DNA of 64,000 nucleotides. Origin: Demequina litorisediminis (lineage in GTDB: Bacteria > Actinomycetota > Actinomycetes > Actinomycetales > Demequinaceae). This document shows positions 1 to 9,755 of this stretch, piece by piece. The notes beneath the pieces were generated by a model. That model ran no database searches. It saw only the letters and a program-made list of their open reading frames with translations, and was not told where the DNA came from. The DNA lies in contig NZ_BSUN01000001.1 in the NCBI RefSeq assembly GCF_030161615.1, forward strand, positions 2,046,001 through 2,110,000, written 5' to 3'. Numbering within the stretch: position 1 is the stretch's first letter; every line of letters begins with the position of its first letter. A program made the translations under genes and the position numbers.

Positions 1-465
1 GGCTTCAACGAGTTCGCCGACGCGGGCCGAGCCACCAAGCGACCCAAGATTTGGGGCGTGCAGGCCGCTGGAGCCGCGCCGTTCGTTCAGGGCCACCCCA
101 TCAAGGACCCCGAGACCGTCGCCACCGCGATCCGCATCGGCAAGCCCGCCTCGTGGGACCTCGCTGTCGCCGCGCGGGACGAATCCGGCGGCTGGATCCG
201 GGCCGTCTCCGACGCGCAGATTCTGAACGCGCAGGCGCGCCTGGCCGCCGATGTGGGCGTGTTCGTGGAGCCCGCGTCCGCGGCGCCCATCGCCGGCCTG
301 CTGGCCGCGGCCGCGCTGGGCGAGGTTCCCCGAGGCGCCACCATCACCTGCACGGTGACCGGTAACGGACTCAAGGACACCGCCACCGCGCTGTCCGGCC
401 GCGAGGTCGAGCCCACCGTCATCCCCGTCGACGTCGCCGCGGCGGCTGAAGTCCTGGGGCTGTAG
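1..465 (+). CDS. thrC: Threonine synthase, C-terminal part (truncated by window start)
   Basis: The last 154 codons of threonine synthase, the PLP enzyme that turns O-phosphohomoserine into threonine in the cytosol. The window opens inside the gene in frame 1 with GFNEFADAGRA, and the reading continues unbroken to TAG at 463-465. The C-terminal half of the fold is visible, including the glycine-rich TVTGNGLKD segment near the end. thrB follows after 2 nt, the standard actinobacterial thrC-thrB order, so the two are co-transcribed. The N-terminal part and the PLP lysine lie outside the window. Confidence 0.93.
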   Translation, partial: GFNEFADAGRATKRPKIWGVQAAGAAPFVQGHPIKDPETVATAIRIGKPASWDLAVAARDESGGWIRAVSDAQILNAQARLAADVGVFVEPASAAPIAGLLAAAALGEVPRGATITCTVTGNGLKDTATALSGREVEPTVIPVDVAAAAEVLGL

Positions 466-467
466 CG

Positions 468-1394
468 ATGCGTCTTGGCGCCGATCATGTGGTGGTGACC
501 GTTCCGGCCACCGCGGGAAACCTCGGGTCCGGGTTCGACTCCCTGGGGCTCGCGCTCGGTCTGACCGACGAGATCGAGGTACGTGCTGTCGCGTCCGCCT
601 CCGTCGAGTTGGAGATCGAGGGCGAGGGTGCCGAGACGCTGCCCCGTGATGAATCGCACCTGGTGGTGCGGGCATTGCGGGCCGCCCTGGACCACGTCAA
701 CGCGTCGCAGACGGGCCTCGCCATCCGTGCCATCAACCGCATTCCGCACGGCCGCGGGCTGGGGTCATCCGCCGCCGCCGTGGTCGCTGGTATCTCCGCG
801 GCGCGCGGACTGATCGCCGAGCCAGAGGCGCTGTCCGCCGAAGTTGCGCTCGAGATCGCCACGCAGTTTGAGGGCCACCCCGACAACGCCGCGCCCGCCA
901 TCTACGGTGGCGCCACCGTCGCCTGGATGGCTCCGGGCGGTGCCAAGGCTGCCAGCGTCCCCGTCGTCGATGGCATTGAGGCCGCGGTCCTCATCCCCGG
1001 TTCCGTCCTGCCCACCGAGCAGGCGCGCTCGGTGCTGCCGGCGATGGTGCCGCACCGCGACGCCGCGTTCAATGTGGGCCGAGCGGCGCTCCTCGTGGCC
1101 GCGCTCGGCGGTCAGCCCGAGCTCCTCTTCGAGGGCACGGAGGACCGCCTTCACCAGACGTATCGCGCCGAGGTCATGCCGTCCGCGATGGCGATGCTTG
1201 ATCACCTTCGAGCTCAGGGCCTGGCCGCCGTCGTCTCGGGAGCCGGGCCCTCGGTGTTGGTGCTGGGGACCGATCTCGCGGCTCGTGGACTCGCGTCGGG
1301 CATGCCCCAGTGGGCGCGCGGCATCGGCGGCGAGAACTGGCGCGTGGTCCACACCGTCGAGCAGGTTCCCGGCGCAACCACGCACCGGCTGTAG
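468..1394 (+). CDS. thrB: Homoserine kinase
   Basis: Phosphorylates homoserine with ATP to O-phosphohomoserine, the substrate of the threonine synthase encoded just upstream. 308 residues, normal for the GHMP kinase family. The GHMP ATP-binding motif PHGRGLGSSAAA lies at residues 93-104, and a conserved N-terminal GNLGSGFDSLGLAL stretch at about 18-31. ATG 468 is 2 nt after the thrC stop, so translation is probably coupled. The gene is intact and its two AGCT sites (near 1115 and 1210) are unaltered, unlike many other genes in the window. In related actinobacteria rho usually follows thrB; here about 15 kb of other genes separates them. Confidence 0.95.
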   Translation: MRLGADHVVVTVPATAGNLGSGFDSLGLALGLTDEIEVRAVASASVELEIEGEGAETLPRDESHLVVRALRAALDHVNASQTGLAIRAINRIPHGRGLGSSAAAVVAGISAARGLIAEPEALSAEVALEIATQFEGHPDNAAPAIYGGATVAWMAPGGAKAASVPVVDGIEAAVLIPGSVLPTEQARSVLPAMVPHRDAAFNVGRAALLVAALGGQPELLFEGTEDRLHQTYRAEVMPSAMAMLDHLRAQGLAAVVSGAGPSVLVLGTDLAARGLASGMPQWARGIGGENWRVVHTVEQVPGATTHRL

Positions 1395-1410
1395 CAGGCA
1401 CCGGCTGTAG
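1382..1410 (+). repeat. 13-bp direct repeat at the thrB stop
   Basis: GCACCGGCTGTAG occurs at 1382-1394, where it encodes the thrB end (HRL and stop), and again at 1398-1410 after 3 nt. It duplicates the tail of thrB outside the coding frame. It could be a small tandem duplication at the edge of the accessory block or an assembly stutter. Confidence 0.6.
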
Positions 1411-1441
1411 CGCGCCCCTGGCCCGCGTGGGCGGCTCGTCC

Positions 1442-1447
1442 TAGGAT
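1442..1447 (+). promoter_or_regulatory. Probable -10 box of the ThuA-like gene
   Basis: TAGGAT fits TANNNT and lies 30 nt before ATG 1478, with a ribosome site AGGGGAG just before that ATG. No convincing -35 box is visible. It suggests the accessory genes start their own transcript rather than riding on thrCB. Confidence 0.35.
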
Positions 1448-1477
1448 GGCCGCACGCGAAGGAGCGAGGGGAGACGC

Positions 1478-2167
1478 ATGTCCAGGCAGTGCTTGATTGT
1501 CCGCGGAGGGTGGCCTGGCCACGACCCCGTGGGGTCCACCGACCTCTTCCTTCCGGCCCTTGAGGAGCAGGGCTTCGTGGTCGACATCGAGGAAACGCCT
1601 GAGGTGTACGCCGATGCCCATGCGATGGCTCGCTACGACCTCATCGTGCAGTCGGTCACCATGGGCAGTGCCACCGTGGACGAGGTCGCTGGTCTGCGTG
1701 CGGCCGTCGCCGCAGGAGCGGGTCTCGCCGGGTGGCACGGCGGGATCATCGACTCCTTCCGTAGCGCCACCGACTTCCTGCAGGCGACGGGCGCCCAGTT
1801 CGCTGCGCATCCCCATGCGCCCGAGGACCGGGGCAGCACCGATGTCGAGGCATACCGCCGGTACACCGTGCGCTTCACCGACGCCGCCGCCGACCACCCC
1901 ATCACCGCTGGCCTTACCGATTTTGAGGTGCACACCGAGCAGTACTGGGTGCTCGCCGACGGGCTGAACGAGGTCCTCGCCGACTGCGAGTTGGTCGCGG
2001 GTGAAGGAGATGAGTGGACGCGTGCCGTCACCATGCCCGTCGCGTGGACGCGGCACTGGGGCGAGGGACGCATCTTCGCGACCACGTTGGGGCACACGCT
2101 CGATGTGCTTCGCCTTCCTCCCGTCACCGCCATGATCGAACGCGGCATGGCCTGGGCGGCGCGCTGA
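1478..2167 (+). CDS. ThuA-like domain protein
   Basis: 229-residue cytosolic protein of the ThuA-like (class I glutamine amidotransferase-like) superfamily. Family marks seen are the N-terminal LIVRGGWPGHDP strand-loop, GLAGWHGGIIDSF around residue 85, HPITAGLTDFEVHTEQYWV, and the C-terminal WTRHWGEGRIFATTLGH. ThuA proteins belong to trehalose and related disaccharide use in rhizobia, where keto-sugar intermediates are involved; the exact reaction of this branch is not settled. ATG 1478 has AGGGGAG upstream. A sugar importer, a Gfo/Idh oxidoreductase and a sugar isomerase lie 5-11 kb downstream, which makes a role in the same sugar pathway possible but unproven. Confidence 0.8.
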   Translation: MSRQCLIVRGGWPGHDPVGSTDLFLPALEEQGFVVDIEETPEVYADAHAMARYDLIVQSVTMGSATVDEVAGLRAAVAAGAGLAGWHGGIIDSFRSATDFLQATGAQFAAHPHAPEDRGSTDVEAYRRYTVRFTDAAADHPITAGLTDFEVHTEQYWVLADGLNEVLADCELVAGEGDEWTRAVTMPVAWTRHWGEGRIFATTLGHTLDVLRLPPVTAMIERGMAWAAR

Positions 2168-2200
2168 CGCTGGTCGGTGCGCCCCGTAGTCTCGAGTGTC

Positions 2201-2782
2201 ATGACCATCCGCGCGGCGACGCCTGCCGACCACGACGAGATCGCACGGATCTGCCTCCTGACCGGCAACGCGGGTGGCGACGACACCGGGCGTCATGGCG
2301 ACGACGCACTGCTGGCCGATGTCTATGCGATCCCCTACCTGCACGGCCCTGCCGGCTTTGCGTTGGTGTGGGATGAGGGCGACGGTGCCATCGGCTACGT
2401 CATGGGGACCGCGGACACCCGTGCCTTCCAGGGGTGGTTCAGCGATAGTTGGTGGCCCTCGGTGGCTCACCGTCATCCGCTGCGCGTCGAGGCCGATGAG
2501 AGCGTGCTGCGCAGCGCCGCAGACCCCGAGCGCCTCCTGACCGCCGTCGTGGACGACTACCCGGCGCATCTGCACATTGACCTGCTGCCCCAGGCGCAGG
2601 GCAAGGGCGCCGGCCGAGCGCTCATCGAGGCGGCGTGCGCGCTGCTGACCGAGCGTGGCGTGGCAGGCGTCCACCTCGACATCGACCCACGCAACGACGC
2701 CGCCCGCCAGTTCTATCCGCGAGTGGGGTTCTCGACCCTGGCCGGCCAGCCTGCCGAACTGTTCGTCCGCTCACTCGGGTAG
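2201..2782 (+). CDS. GNAT-family N-acetyltransferase
   Basis: 193-residue protein with the GCN5-related acetyltransferase fold. The acetyl-CoA site motif QAQGKGAGRALIEAA lies near residue 136, preceded by the HLHIDLLP strand and followed by GVHLDIDPRNDAARQFYPRVGF, the usual final strand and helix. Substrate unknown. I chose ATG 2201 (MTIRAATPADHDEI) over the upstream GTG 2177 because GNAT proteins commonly open this way. TAGTCT at 2187-2192, 8 nt before the ATG, could serve a leaderless or very short-leader transcript. Intact, no frameshift. Confidence 0.88.
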   Translation: MTIRAATPADHDEIARICLLTGNAGGDDTGRHGDDALLADVYAIPYLHGPAGFALVWDEGDGAIGYVMGTADTRAFQGWFSDSWWPSVAHRHPLRVEADESVLRSAADPERLLTAVVDDYPAHLHIDLLPQAQGKGAGRALIEAACALLTERGVAGVHLDIDPRNDAARQFYPRVGFSTLAGQPAELFVRSLG

Positions 2783-2870
2783 CCGATGGCGGTGACCAGA
2801 ACCGGACGCCAGCGTCACGCCTAGCGCGAACGCGCGCGCGCTTGGGACGGTGCGTGTCCCCGGTGAGTTC

Positions 2871-2876
2871 TACTGT
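2871..2876 (+). promoter_or_regulatory. -10 box of a probable leaderless transcript (ABC exporter)
   Basis: TACTGT, then exactly 6 nt, then ATG 2883. The same TANNNT-6 nt-start spacing recurs before other genes in the window, which supports transcription starting at or next to the ATG. Confidence 0.45.
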
Positions 2877-2882
2877 GGGTCT

Positions 2883-4701
2883 ATGACCAAGACTCCTCAG
2901 CCGCGGGATGCGGCGTGACGGCCGTCGCGGAGCGCACGGGCGCAACGACGGGGGATAAGGCCAAGGGCGCGCTGTGGCCGCTGCTGGTCGAATCCGTGAA
3001 GCCCTACTGGAAACTGCTCCTCGGAGTGGTCGTGTTCCAGGGGGCGCAGGCCGTCTGCAACCTGTACCTTCCCAGCCTCAACGCCGACATCATCGACAAC
3101 GGCGTCGCAACCGGCGACATCCCCTACATCTGGCAGGTGGGCGGCATCATGCTGGCCCTGTCGCTGCTGCAGATCGTGTGCGCCATCATCGCCGTGTACT
3201 TCGGCGCCAAGGTGGCGATGGCCGTCGGCCGTGACCTGCGCGGACGCATCTTCACCCGCGTCGGATCGTTCAGCGAGAACGAGGTGCAGAAGTTCGGGGC
3301 GCCCAGCCTCATCACCCGTTCCACCAACGACGTGCAGCAGGTGCAGATGCTGGTCCTCATGGCCTGCACCCTGCTGGTCACCGCGCCGTTCATGGCCATT
3401 GGTGGCGTGTTCATGGCGCTGCACCAGGACGTCGCGCTGTCGTGGATCTTCGTGATCGCGATTCCTCTGCTGCTGATCGCGGTGATCGCGATCATCTCGC
3501 GGATGGTGCCGCACTTCCAGCGCATGCAGAAGCGCATCGACGTCGTGAACCGCGTGATGCGCGAGCAGGCTCACCGGTATCCGTGTGGTGCGCGCCTTCG
3601 TGCGAGAGCGCGAGGAGGTGGACCGCTTCGCCGATGCGAACGCGAAGGTCACGGAGTCCGCCTACAAGGCCGGGCGCCTGATGGCGGCGATGTTCCCCAT
3701 CGTGATGCTCGTCATGAACCTGTCCTCGGTGGCGGTCCTGTGGTTTGGCGCCGACCGCGTGGAGAGCGGCCAGATGGAGGTCGGTGCGCTCACCGCGTTC
3801 CTCACCTACCTCATTCAGATCCTCATGTCCGTGATGATGGCGACCTTCCTCTTCGTCCTCTTGCCGCGCGCCTCGGTCTCCGCCGACCGCATCGGCGAGG
3901 TCTTGGGCACGTCCAGGCTCCGTCGTAGAGGCGGCCGATGCCACGGCCGGCTTCACCGAAAAGGGCACCGTGGTCTTTGACGACGTGACGTTCGCCTACC
4001 CCGGCGCCGAGGAACCCGTGCTTCAGCACATCGCCTTCACGGCGCGCCCCGGCACCACCACCGCGATCATCGGCTCGACCGGTGCGGGCAAGTCCACCCT
4101 GGTGGGGTTGGTGCCGCGCCTGTATGACGCGACGAGCGGCACCGTGCGCATCGACGGCCTCGACATCCGCGAGGCGGGGCTCGAGGACCTGTGGAAGCGC
4201 ATCGGCCTCGTGCCTCAGCGGCCCTACCTCTTCTCCGGCACCGTGGGCTCGAACCTCCGTTACGGCAATGAGTCCGCCACGGATGAGGAGATCTGGGAGG
4301 CGCTGAAGGTCGCGCAGGGAGCCGACTTCGTGAAGGCGATGCCCGAGGGCCTCGACACCCCGATGGCCCAGGGGGCACCACGGTCTCGGGAGGCCAGCGC
4401 CAGCGCCTGTCGATCGCCCGTGCGCTCGTGCGCCAGCCCGAGATCCTGCTGTTCGACGACTCGTTCAGCGCCCTCGACACGGCCACCGACGCGCGGCTGC
4501 GTGCGGCGCTGAAGGAGGCGGCGGCCGATGCAACCGTCATCGTGGTGGCACAGCGCGTCGGCTCGATCGTGGACGCCGATCAGATCCTGGTGATCGAGGA
4601 CGGCGTGATCGTCGATCGCGGCACGCATCGCGAGTTGCTCGAGACGTCGCCCACCTACCAGGAAATTGTCAGTACCCAGCCTGCGGGCGGAGGAGGCGTG
4701 A
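2883..4701 (+). CDS. ABC multidrug/lipid exporter, first half-transporter (restored from frameshifts)
   Basis: Membrane half-transporter with six membrane segments (about residues 25-330) and a C-terminal ATPase domain. Walker A GSTGAGKST is near residue 395, the signature SGGQRQR follows, and Walker B is ILLFDDS. The position of the usual catalytic Glu is Asp, as in the degenerate site of heterodimeric exporters. Raw frameshifts: AGCT changed to AGGCT near 3573 and 3919, AGCCT near 4679, and a G lost in a G-run near 4374. The stop TGA 4699-4701 appears only after the 4679 repair. Start: leaderless ATG 2883 (MTKTPQPRDAA) requires one lost base near 2914; otherwise GTG 2915. Overlaps the second half by 1 nt (TGATG). 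Confidence 0.85.
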
Positions 4702-6783
4702 TGGCCGAGCAGACCGAGACCAAGCCCGCCCAGGACGCAGACACCAAGGCGGCCGCTCGCAGCCGTCGCCCCGGCGGCGGCCCCGGCCCCATGGGCGGCG
4801 CGGGCATGCCCACGGAGAAGGCGATGGACTTCGGCGCCTCGCTCAAGCGCCTCTTCGGCCAACTGCGCCCCGAGCGCACCCTCGTGGGCGTCGTCATCCT
4901 GCTCGGTGCCGCCTCGGTCGCACTCGCGGTCATCGGCCCCAAGATCCTCGGCAACGCCACAACCGTCATCTTCGAGGGCCTCATCAGCGGCACGGGCATC
5001 GACTTCGGTCATCTTCACACCATCCTGTGGTGGGTGGTCGTGATCTACGTCGCGTCCTCGATCCTGTCGCTGATCCAGGGCTGGATCCTCAACGGCGTCA
5101 CGCAGCGCACGGTGTATCGCCTGCGCGAGGACGTCGAACACAAGGTGCATCGCCTGCCGCTCGGTACTTCGACAAGCACCCGCGCGGCGAGGCTCCTCAG
5201 CCGCGTCACGAACGACATCGACAACGTGTCGCAGACGCTTCAGCAGACGCTGAGTCGCCTGTTCACGTCGGTCCTGACGGTCATCGGTGTGCTCGTCATG
5301 ATGGTGGTGATCTCGCCGCTGCTGGCGCTCATCGCCGTGGTCTCCATCCCGCTGACCCTCGTGATCGTGACTCAGGTGGCGAAGCGCTCGCAGACCAAGT
5401 TCGTCGCGCAGTGGAAGCACACCGGCGAACTGAACGGCCAGATCGAGGAGACCTACACGGGCCACTCGCTGGTCAAGGTCTTCGGACGCCAGGCGCGCAC
5501 GCAGGAGGAGTTCGACGCGAAGAACGAGGAGCTCTATCAGGCCTCGTTCGGTGCCCAGTTCATCTCCGGCATCATCATGCCCGCGACGATGTTCATCGGA
5601 AACCTCGTGTACGTCGCGGTAGCCGTCGTGGGTGGAGTCATGGTCGCCAACGGCGCACTTCCGCTGGGCGACATTCAGGCGTTCATTCAGTACTCACGCC
5701 AGTTCCAGCAGCCGCTGAGCCAGTTGGGTTCGATGTTCAACCTGCTGCAGTCGGGCGTCGCCTCGGCCGAGCGTGTCTTTGAGTTCCTCGATGCCGATGA
5801 CCAGAGTGATGACCCGGACCCGGCGGACACCCCGGAGCAATTCCGTGGCCGCCTCGAGTTCGAGGACGTGAAGTTCTCGTACGACCAGGACAAGCCGCTC
5901 ATCACGGGACTGTCGATGGTTGCCGAGCCGGGCAAGACGGTCGCGATCGTGGGCCCCACCGGTGCGGGCAAGACCACGCTGGTGAACCTGATCATGCGCT
6001 TCTACGAGGCTCGACGGAGGACGCATCACGCTCGACGGCACGGACATCGCGCACATGACCCGTGACGACCTGCGCAGCCGCACCGGCATGGTGCTGCAGG
6101 ATGCGTGGCTCTTCGGCGGCACCATCCGCGAGAACATCGCGTATGGCCGTCCCGACGCGAGCGAGCAGGACATCCTGGACGCGGCGAAGGCGGCGTACGT
6201 GGATAGGTTCGTGCACTCGCTGCCCGACGGCTACGACACCGTCCTCGACGACGATGCCACGAACGTGTCGGTCGGTGAACGCCAGGCGATCACCATTGCG
6301 CGTGCGTTTGTGGCGCGCCCGAGCGTGTTGATCCTCGACGAGGCCACGAGGCTCGGTGGACACCCGCACCGAACTACTGGTGCAGCAGGCGATGGCTGAC
6401 CTGCGCAAGGACCGCACCAGCCTTCGTCATCGCTCACCGACTCTCGACGATCCGTGACGCGGACGTGATTCTCGTCATGCAGCACGGCGACATCGTCGAA
6501 CAGGGCAACCACGAGGAACTGATCGCCGCAGGCGGCGCGTATGCGGCGCTGTACGAGGCGCAGTTCTCGGCGCCTGTCGACGCTGTCGACGACCCCCTGA
6601 CGGGCGGCGCGGTGACCGAGGAGCAGGCTCGTCGTGCGCGATGCAGGCGTCGAGGTGGCCCCGATCCCGCCGGCGCCGGTCGAGGAGGGCGTGGTTCCCG
6701 AGGCCGTGCTCCCTCACGAGGTCGACCCAGCCACGGCATCGGCCGCGCAGGAGGACCCGACGGAAGGCGACGCCAAGGCCTAG
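4701..6783 (+). CDS. ABC multidrug/lipid exporter, second half-transporter (restored from frameshifts)
   Basis: Partner of the preceding gene, 692 residues after repair. A Gly/Pro/Arg-rich cytoplasmic N-terminus (1-40) is followed by the six-segment membrane domain and an ATPase domain with Walker [10 protein letters not shown] near residue 417. Walker [11 protein letters not shown] keeps the catalytic Glu, but the signature is VSVGERQ rather than LSGGQ. Together with the Asp in the first half this gives one consensus and one degenerate ATP site, the hallmark of TmrAB/BmrCD-like heterodimers. A long acidic C-terminal tail follows. AGCT insertions lie near 5194, 6010, 6352, 6421 and 6632; one base is lost near 5163. 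The raw open frame that seems to fuse both halves is an artefact. Confidence 0.86.
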
Positions 6784-6792
6784 CCGCCACAC

Positions 6793-6832
6793 ACGAAGGC
6801 CGCCGGACCCGTGAGGGACCGGCGGCCTTCGT
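6793..6832 (+). terminator. Terminator between converging exporter and sugar permease genes
   Basis: A 14-bp perfect stem, ACGAAGGCCGCCGG at 6793-6806 with its complement at 6819-6832, and a 12-nt loop. It sits between the exporter stop (6783) and the stop of the convergent permease (6849), so it can act in both directions. Confidence 0.75.
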
Positions 6833-6848
6833 CATGGGTGCGAGGGCG

Positions 6849-7921
6849 TCAAGGAGAGGGAGAACCGCCCTCGCGGTTGGCGAAGCGCTGCTGGAGCATC
6901 ACGGCGCCCACGATGATGACGCCCTTCGCGACCAGGCTGCACCGAGGTGGACAGGTTGTTCTGGGTGAACACGTTGGTGAGCGTCGAGAACAGCAGCACA
7001 CCAAGGACGGTGCCGCCGATGGTGCCGCGTCCGCCCACCAAGAGCGTGCCGCCCACCACGACTGCCGCGATGGCATCGAGCCTCGTACAACTGGCCATGC
7101 GTGGACGTGCCCGCCGTGGTGCGCGACAGCAGCATGGTGGCCGCGATGCCCGCGCAGGCGCCGGCAAGCATGTACAGGTACACGGTGTGCCTACGGACGT
7201 TGACACCCGCGAGCCGCGCGGCGGTGGCGTTGCCGCCGATCGCGACCGTGCGGCGTCCGAACGTGGTGCGGTTGAGGAGGAACCACCCGCCGACCGCGAC
7301 CAGGACGAAGATCCACACCACCCAGGAGACGCCCAGGAGGTCCCCGCGGAAGAAGTCGAGGAAGCCGTCGTTGCTCACCACCTGCGTCTGACGCTGGGAG
7401 ATAAGTTCGGCGAGGCCCCGCGCCGCGACCAGCATGGCGAGCGTGGCCATGAACGCGACCACCTTGCCGTACGCGATGATGAAGCCATTGGTCAGTCCGG
7501 CGAGGGTGCCCACCGCGACCGCAACAAAGACCATGAGCGGCCAGAAGCCGTCGGCGGCGGTCTGGATTGCTCCGAGGCTCGCCACCACGGAGGATAGCCC
7601 GAGCACCGATCCCACGGAGAGGTCGATGCCGCCTGCGGTGATGACGAAGGTGACTCCGACGGCCACCACGCCGATCACCGACGCGAGGCGCGCGATGACC
7701 AGGAAGTTGTCGTAGTTCATGAAGTTCTCGCCTGCGGTGACGGCGCCCACCACAACGAGTAGCGCCAGCGCGATCACCAGGCCGATGTTGCGGCCAGCGG
7801 TGGAGGAGAACATCCGTGCCAGCGCCGGGCGGTCATCGCCTGGAGGCGCTGCGGCGGCGGTGCCGGGAGCATCGGGGGTACCCGATGCCGGCGCGGACGG
7901 GGTGGTGGTCGGCTCGCTCAC
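6849..7921 (-). CDS. Ribose-type sugar ABC importer, permease
   Basis: 356-residue inner-membrane permease of the RbsC/BPD_transp_2 class, with 8-10 hydrophobic segments. The family signature [15 protein letters not shown] is near residue 100 and [12 protein letters not shown] near 310. A Pro/Ala-rich N-terminal tail precedes the first segment. GTG 7921 overlaps the stop of the upstream ATPase gene by 4 nt (GTGA), so the two are coupled. Two AGCT sites carry an extra base (near 6938 and 7079); repair joins the C-terminal [15 protein letters not shown] part to the body. The binding protein is encoded divergently at 9756. Confidence 0.88.
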
Positions 7922-9439
7922 GCGGCACTTCCCTTCATGACGAGGTCGAGCACGCCGTGCTCGTCGATCTCGGTGGCGGGACGGACGTCGAGGATGCGTC
8001 CGTCGGCGATCACGTGGACGCGGTCGGCGAGGCCGAGCACCTCCTCGATCTCGCTCGACACGACGAGGATCGCCGTGCCGGCCGCCGCGAGGCGGCGGAT
8101 GAGGGTGTAGATCTCCACGCGCGCGCCCACGTCGACGCCGCGGGTGGGTTCGTCGAGCAGCAGCACGCGGGTGCCGTGGATCAGCCACCGCGCGAGCATG
8201 ATCTTCTGCTGGTTGCCGCCCGAGAGCGTGCGGGTGATGCGGTCGGGCTCCGCGGGGCGCAGGTCGAGGTCCCGCATCTGCTCGGCGGTGGCGCGGCGTT
8301 CGGCCGCCTCGTCGAGCAGCCCTCCTTCGCGAAGCGCGAGAAGGTGGACAGGGTGGCATTGCGGTAGATCGGCTCTTCGAGGATGAGCCCCTGGCTCTTG
8401 CGTTCCTCGGGGGCGAGGCCCATGTCGGCTGCCACCGCGTCCCGCACGGAGCCGGGACGCAGGACTTTGCCGCTGACCCTCACCGTTCCGTTGGATGCCT
8501 TGCGGTGCCCCGCGATGGTTTCGAGGATTTCGGAGCGCCCGGAGCCCACCAGGCCAGCCAGACCCACGATCTCGCCTGCCCGAATGGTGAGGGACACGTC
8601 CTCGAAGCGGCCGGCGAGTGCGAGCGAGTCCACCTCCAGCACCACCGGGGCGTCGGCTGCCACCGGCACGCGCGGAGGGAACACGTTCTCCACGTCGCGC
8701 CCCGTCATGAGGGAGATGAGCTCGCGAGTCGGGGTGGAGGCGACGGGGAGGTTGGAGGCCTCAGAGCGGCCGTCCTTGAGCACGGTGATGCGGTCGCCGA
8801 TGCGCTCGATCTCCTCGAGGCGGTGCGAAATGTAGATGACGGCGATGCCCTGGTGGGTGAGGCTCCTCGACCACGCGGAAGAGGTTGTCGACCTCCTCCG
8901 AGTCCAGCACCGCGGACGGCTCGTCCATGATCATGAGGCGAATGTCGTGGGACAGCGCGCGTGCCATGGACACGATCTGCTGATTGGCGGGGGAGAGGGT
9001 CCCCACCTCGCGGGTGGGCGACAAGTGTGCGTGTCCCAGGCGCGTCATGATCTCGCGCGTGCGCCGGTTGGCCTCTCTCCTGCGCAGCACCCCGGCCTTG
9101 TCGAGCCTCGTGGCCCAGGAAGATGTTCTCGGCGATGGTGAGGCCCTCGACAACATCGAGTTCCTGGTACATGGTCGCGATGCCGAGTTCGAGCGCGGCG
9201 ACGGGGCTGTCGATGGTGACGGGCTGGCCGTTCCAGACAATCTCGCCCTCGTCGGGCTGGTGGGCGCCGGACAGGGTCTTGATGAGGGTGGATTTGCCGG
9301 CGCCGTTTTGGCCCAGCACACAGTGGACCTCGCCTGGGCTCACCTGGAGGTCGACTCCTTTGAGCGCGCGGGCGCTGCCGAAGGTCTTCACGAGGCCCCG
9401 GACCTCGAGTAATGACACGGGGTGGTCGTCTTCGATCAC
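7918..9439 (-). CDS. Ribose-type sugar ABC importer, double ATPase subunit
   Basis: 506-residue RbsA-like ATPase with two fused ATP-binding domains. The first carries Walker A GQNGAGKST near residue 43 and the unusual signature TLSPANQQIVSMA; the second has the diverged P-loop GLVGSGRSEI and signature LSGGNQQKIMLA. This layout is typical of the carbohydrate-uptake CUT2 class. AGCT sites near 8862 and 9107 carry extra bases, and a G is missing near 8326. GTG 9439 (VIEDDHPVSLLEVRG) lies 6 nt after TATGTT, which suggests a leaderless mRNA. It forms an operon with the permease; the binding protein is on the other strand, so the importer is made from two divergent transcripts. Confidence 0.88.
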
Positions 9440-9755
9440 GCGACGAACATAACATGCACGTCCGGCGCCGTCGCAAGGGGCGGCGCAGCGCGCGAGACGG
9501 CGCGTCGTGTGTGGCTGAGGTGGTCGCATCGGCCATTTACCTGGTATTTCGTCTCCATGGCAGCGTGAATCGGCATCGCGACCGTTGCCAAACCGTTATG
9601 ACGAAGAACAAGCAAAAGTTGCGCGTTGGCCGCAAAACGCTGCTAGCGTGACGAATGTCAGTGTGGACATCAACCGCCCGAACCCGCGAGGGGAGGGGCC
9701 CTGGGTGCACCGCATCGCTGGCAACGACGACAGTGATCCACATCAGGAGGAATCC
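9440..9755. promoter_or_regulatory. Divergent promoter region of the sugar importer
   Basis: 316 nt between the divergent ATPase and binding-protein genes, no gene seen. On the minus strand TATGTT (9446-9451) is 6 nt before GTG 9439. The stretch 9537-9650 is richer in A/T than its surroundings. On the plus strand TTGCGC (9619-9624) and TAGCGT (9644-9649), 19 nt apart, could be a weak promoter; its -10 overlaps the interrupted palindrome ACGCT-GCT-AGCGT (9637-9649), a candidate operator. A strong ribosome site AGGAGG precedes ATG 9756. A small frame from 9655 looks accidental. Confidence 0.45.

Noticed and set aside
1382-1410. The 13-bp direct repeat as an attachment site of an integrated element.
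   Set aside because: No integrase, tRNA gene or second distant copy was seen; a local duplication is simpler.
4428-6065. A single long frame that would fuse two ABC half-transporters.
   Set aside because: Restoring AGCT near 4679 brings a TGA into frame overlapping the next ATG; both halves have complete domain sets.
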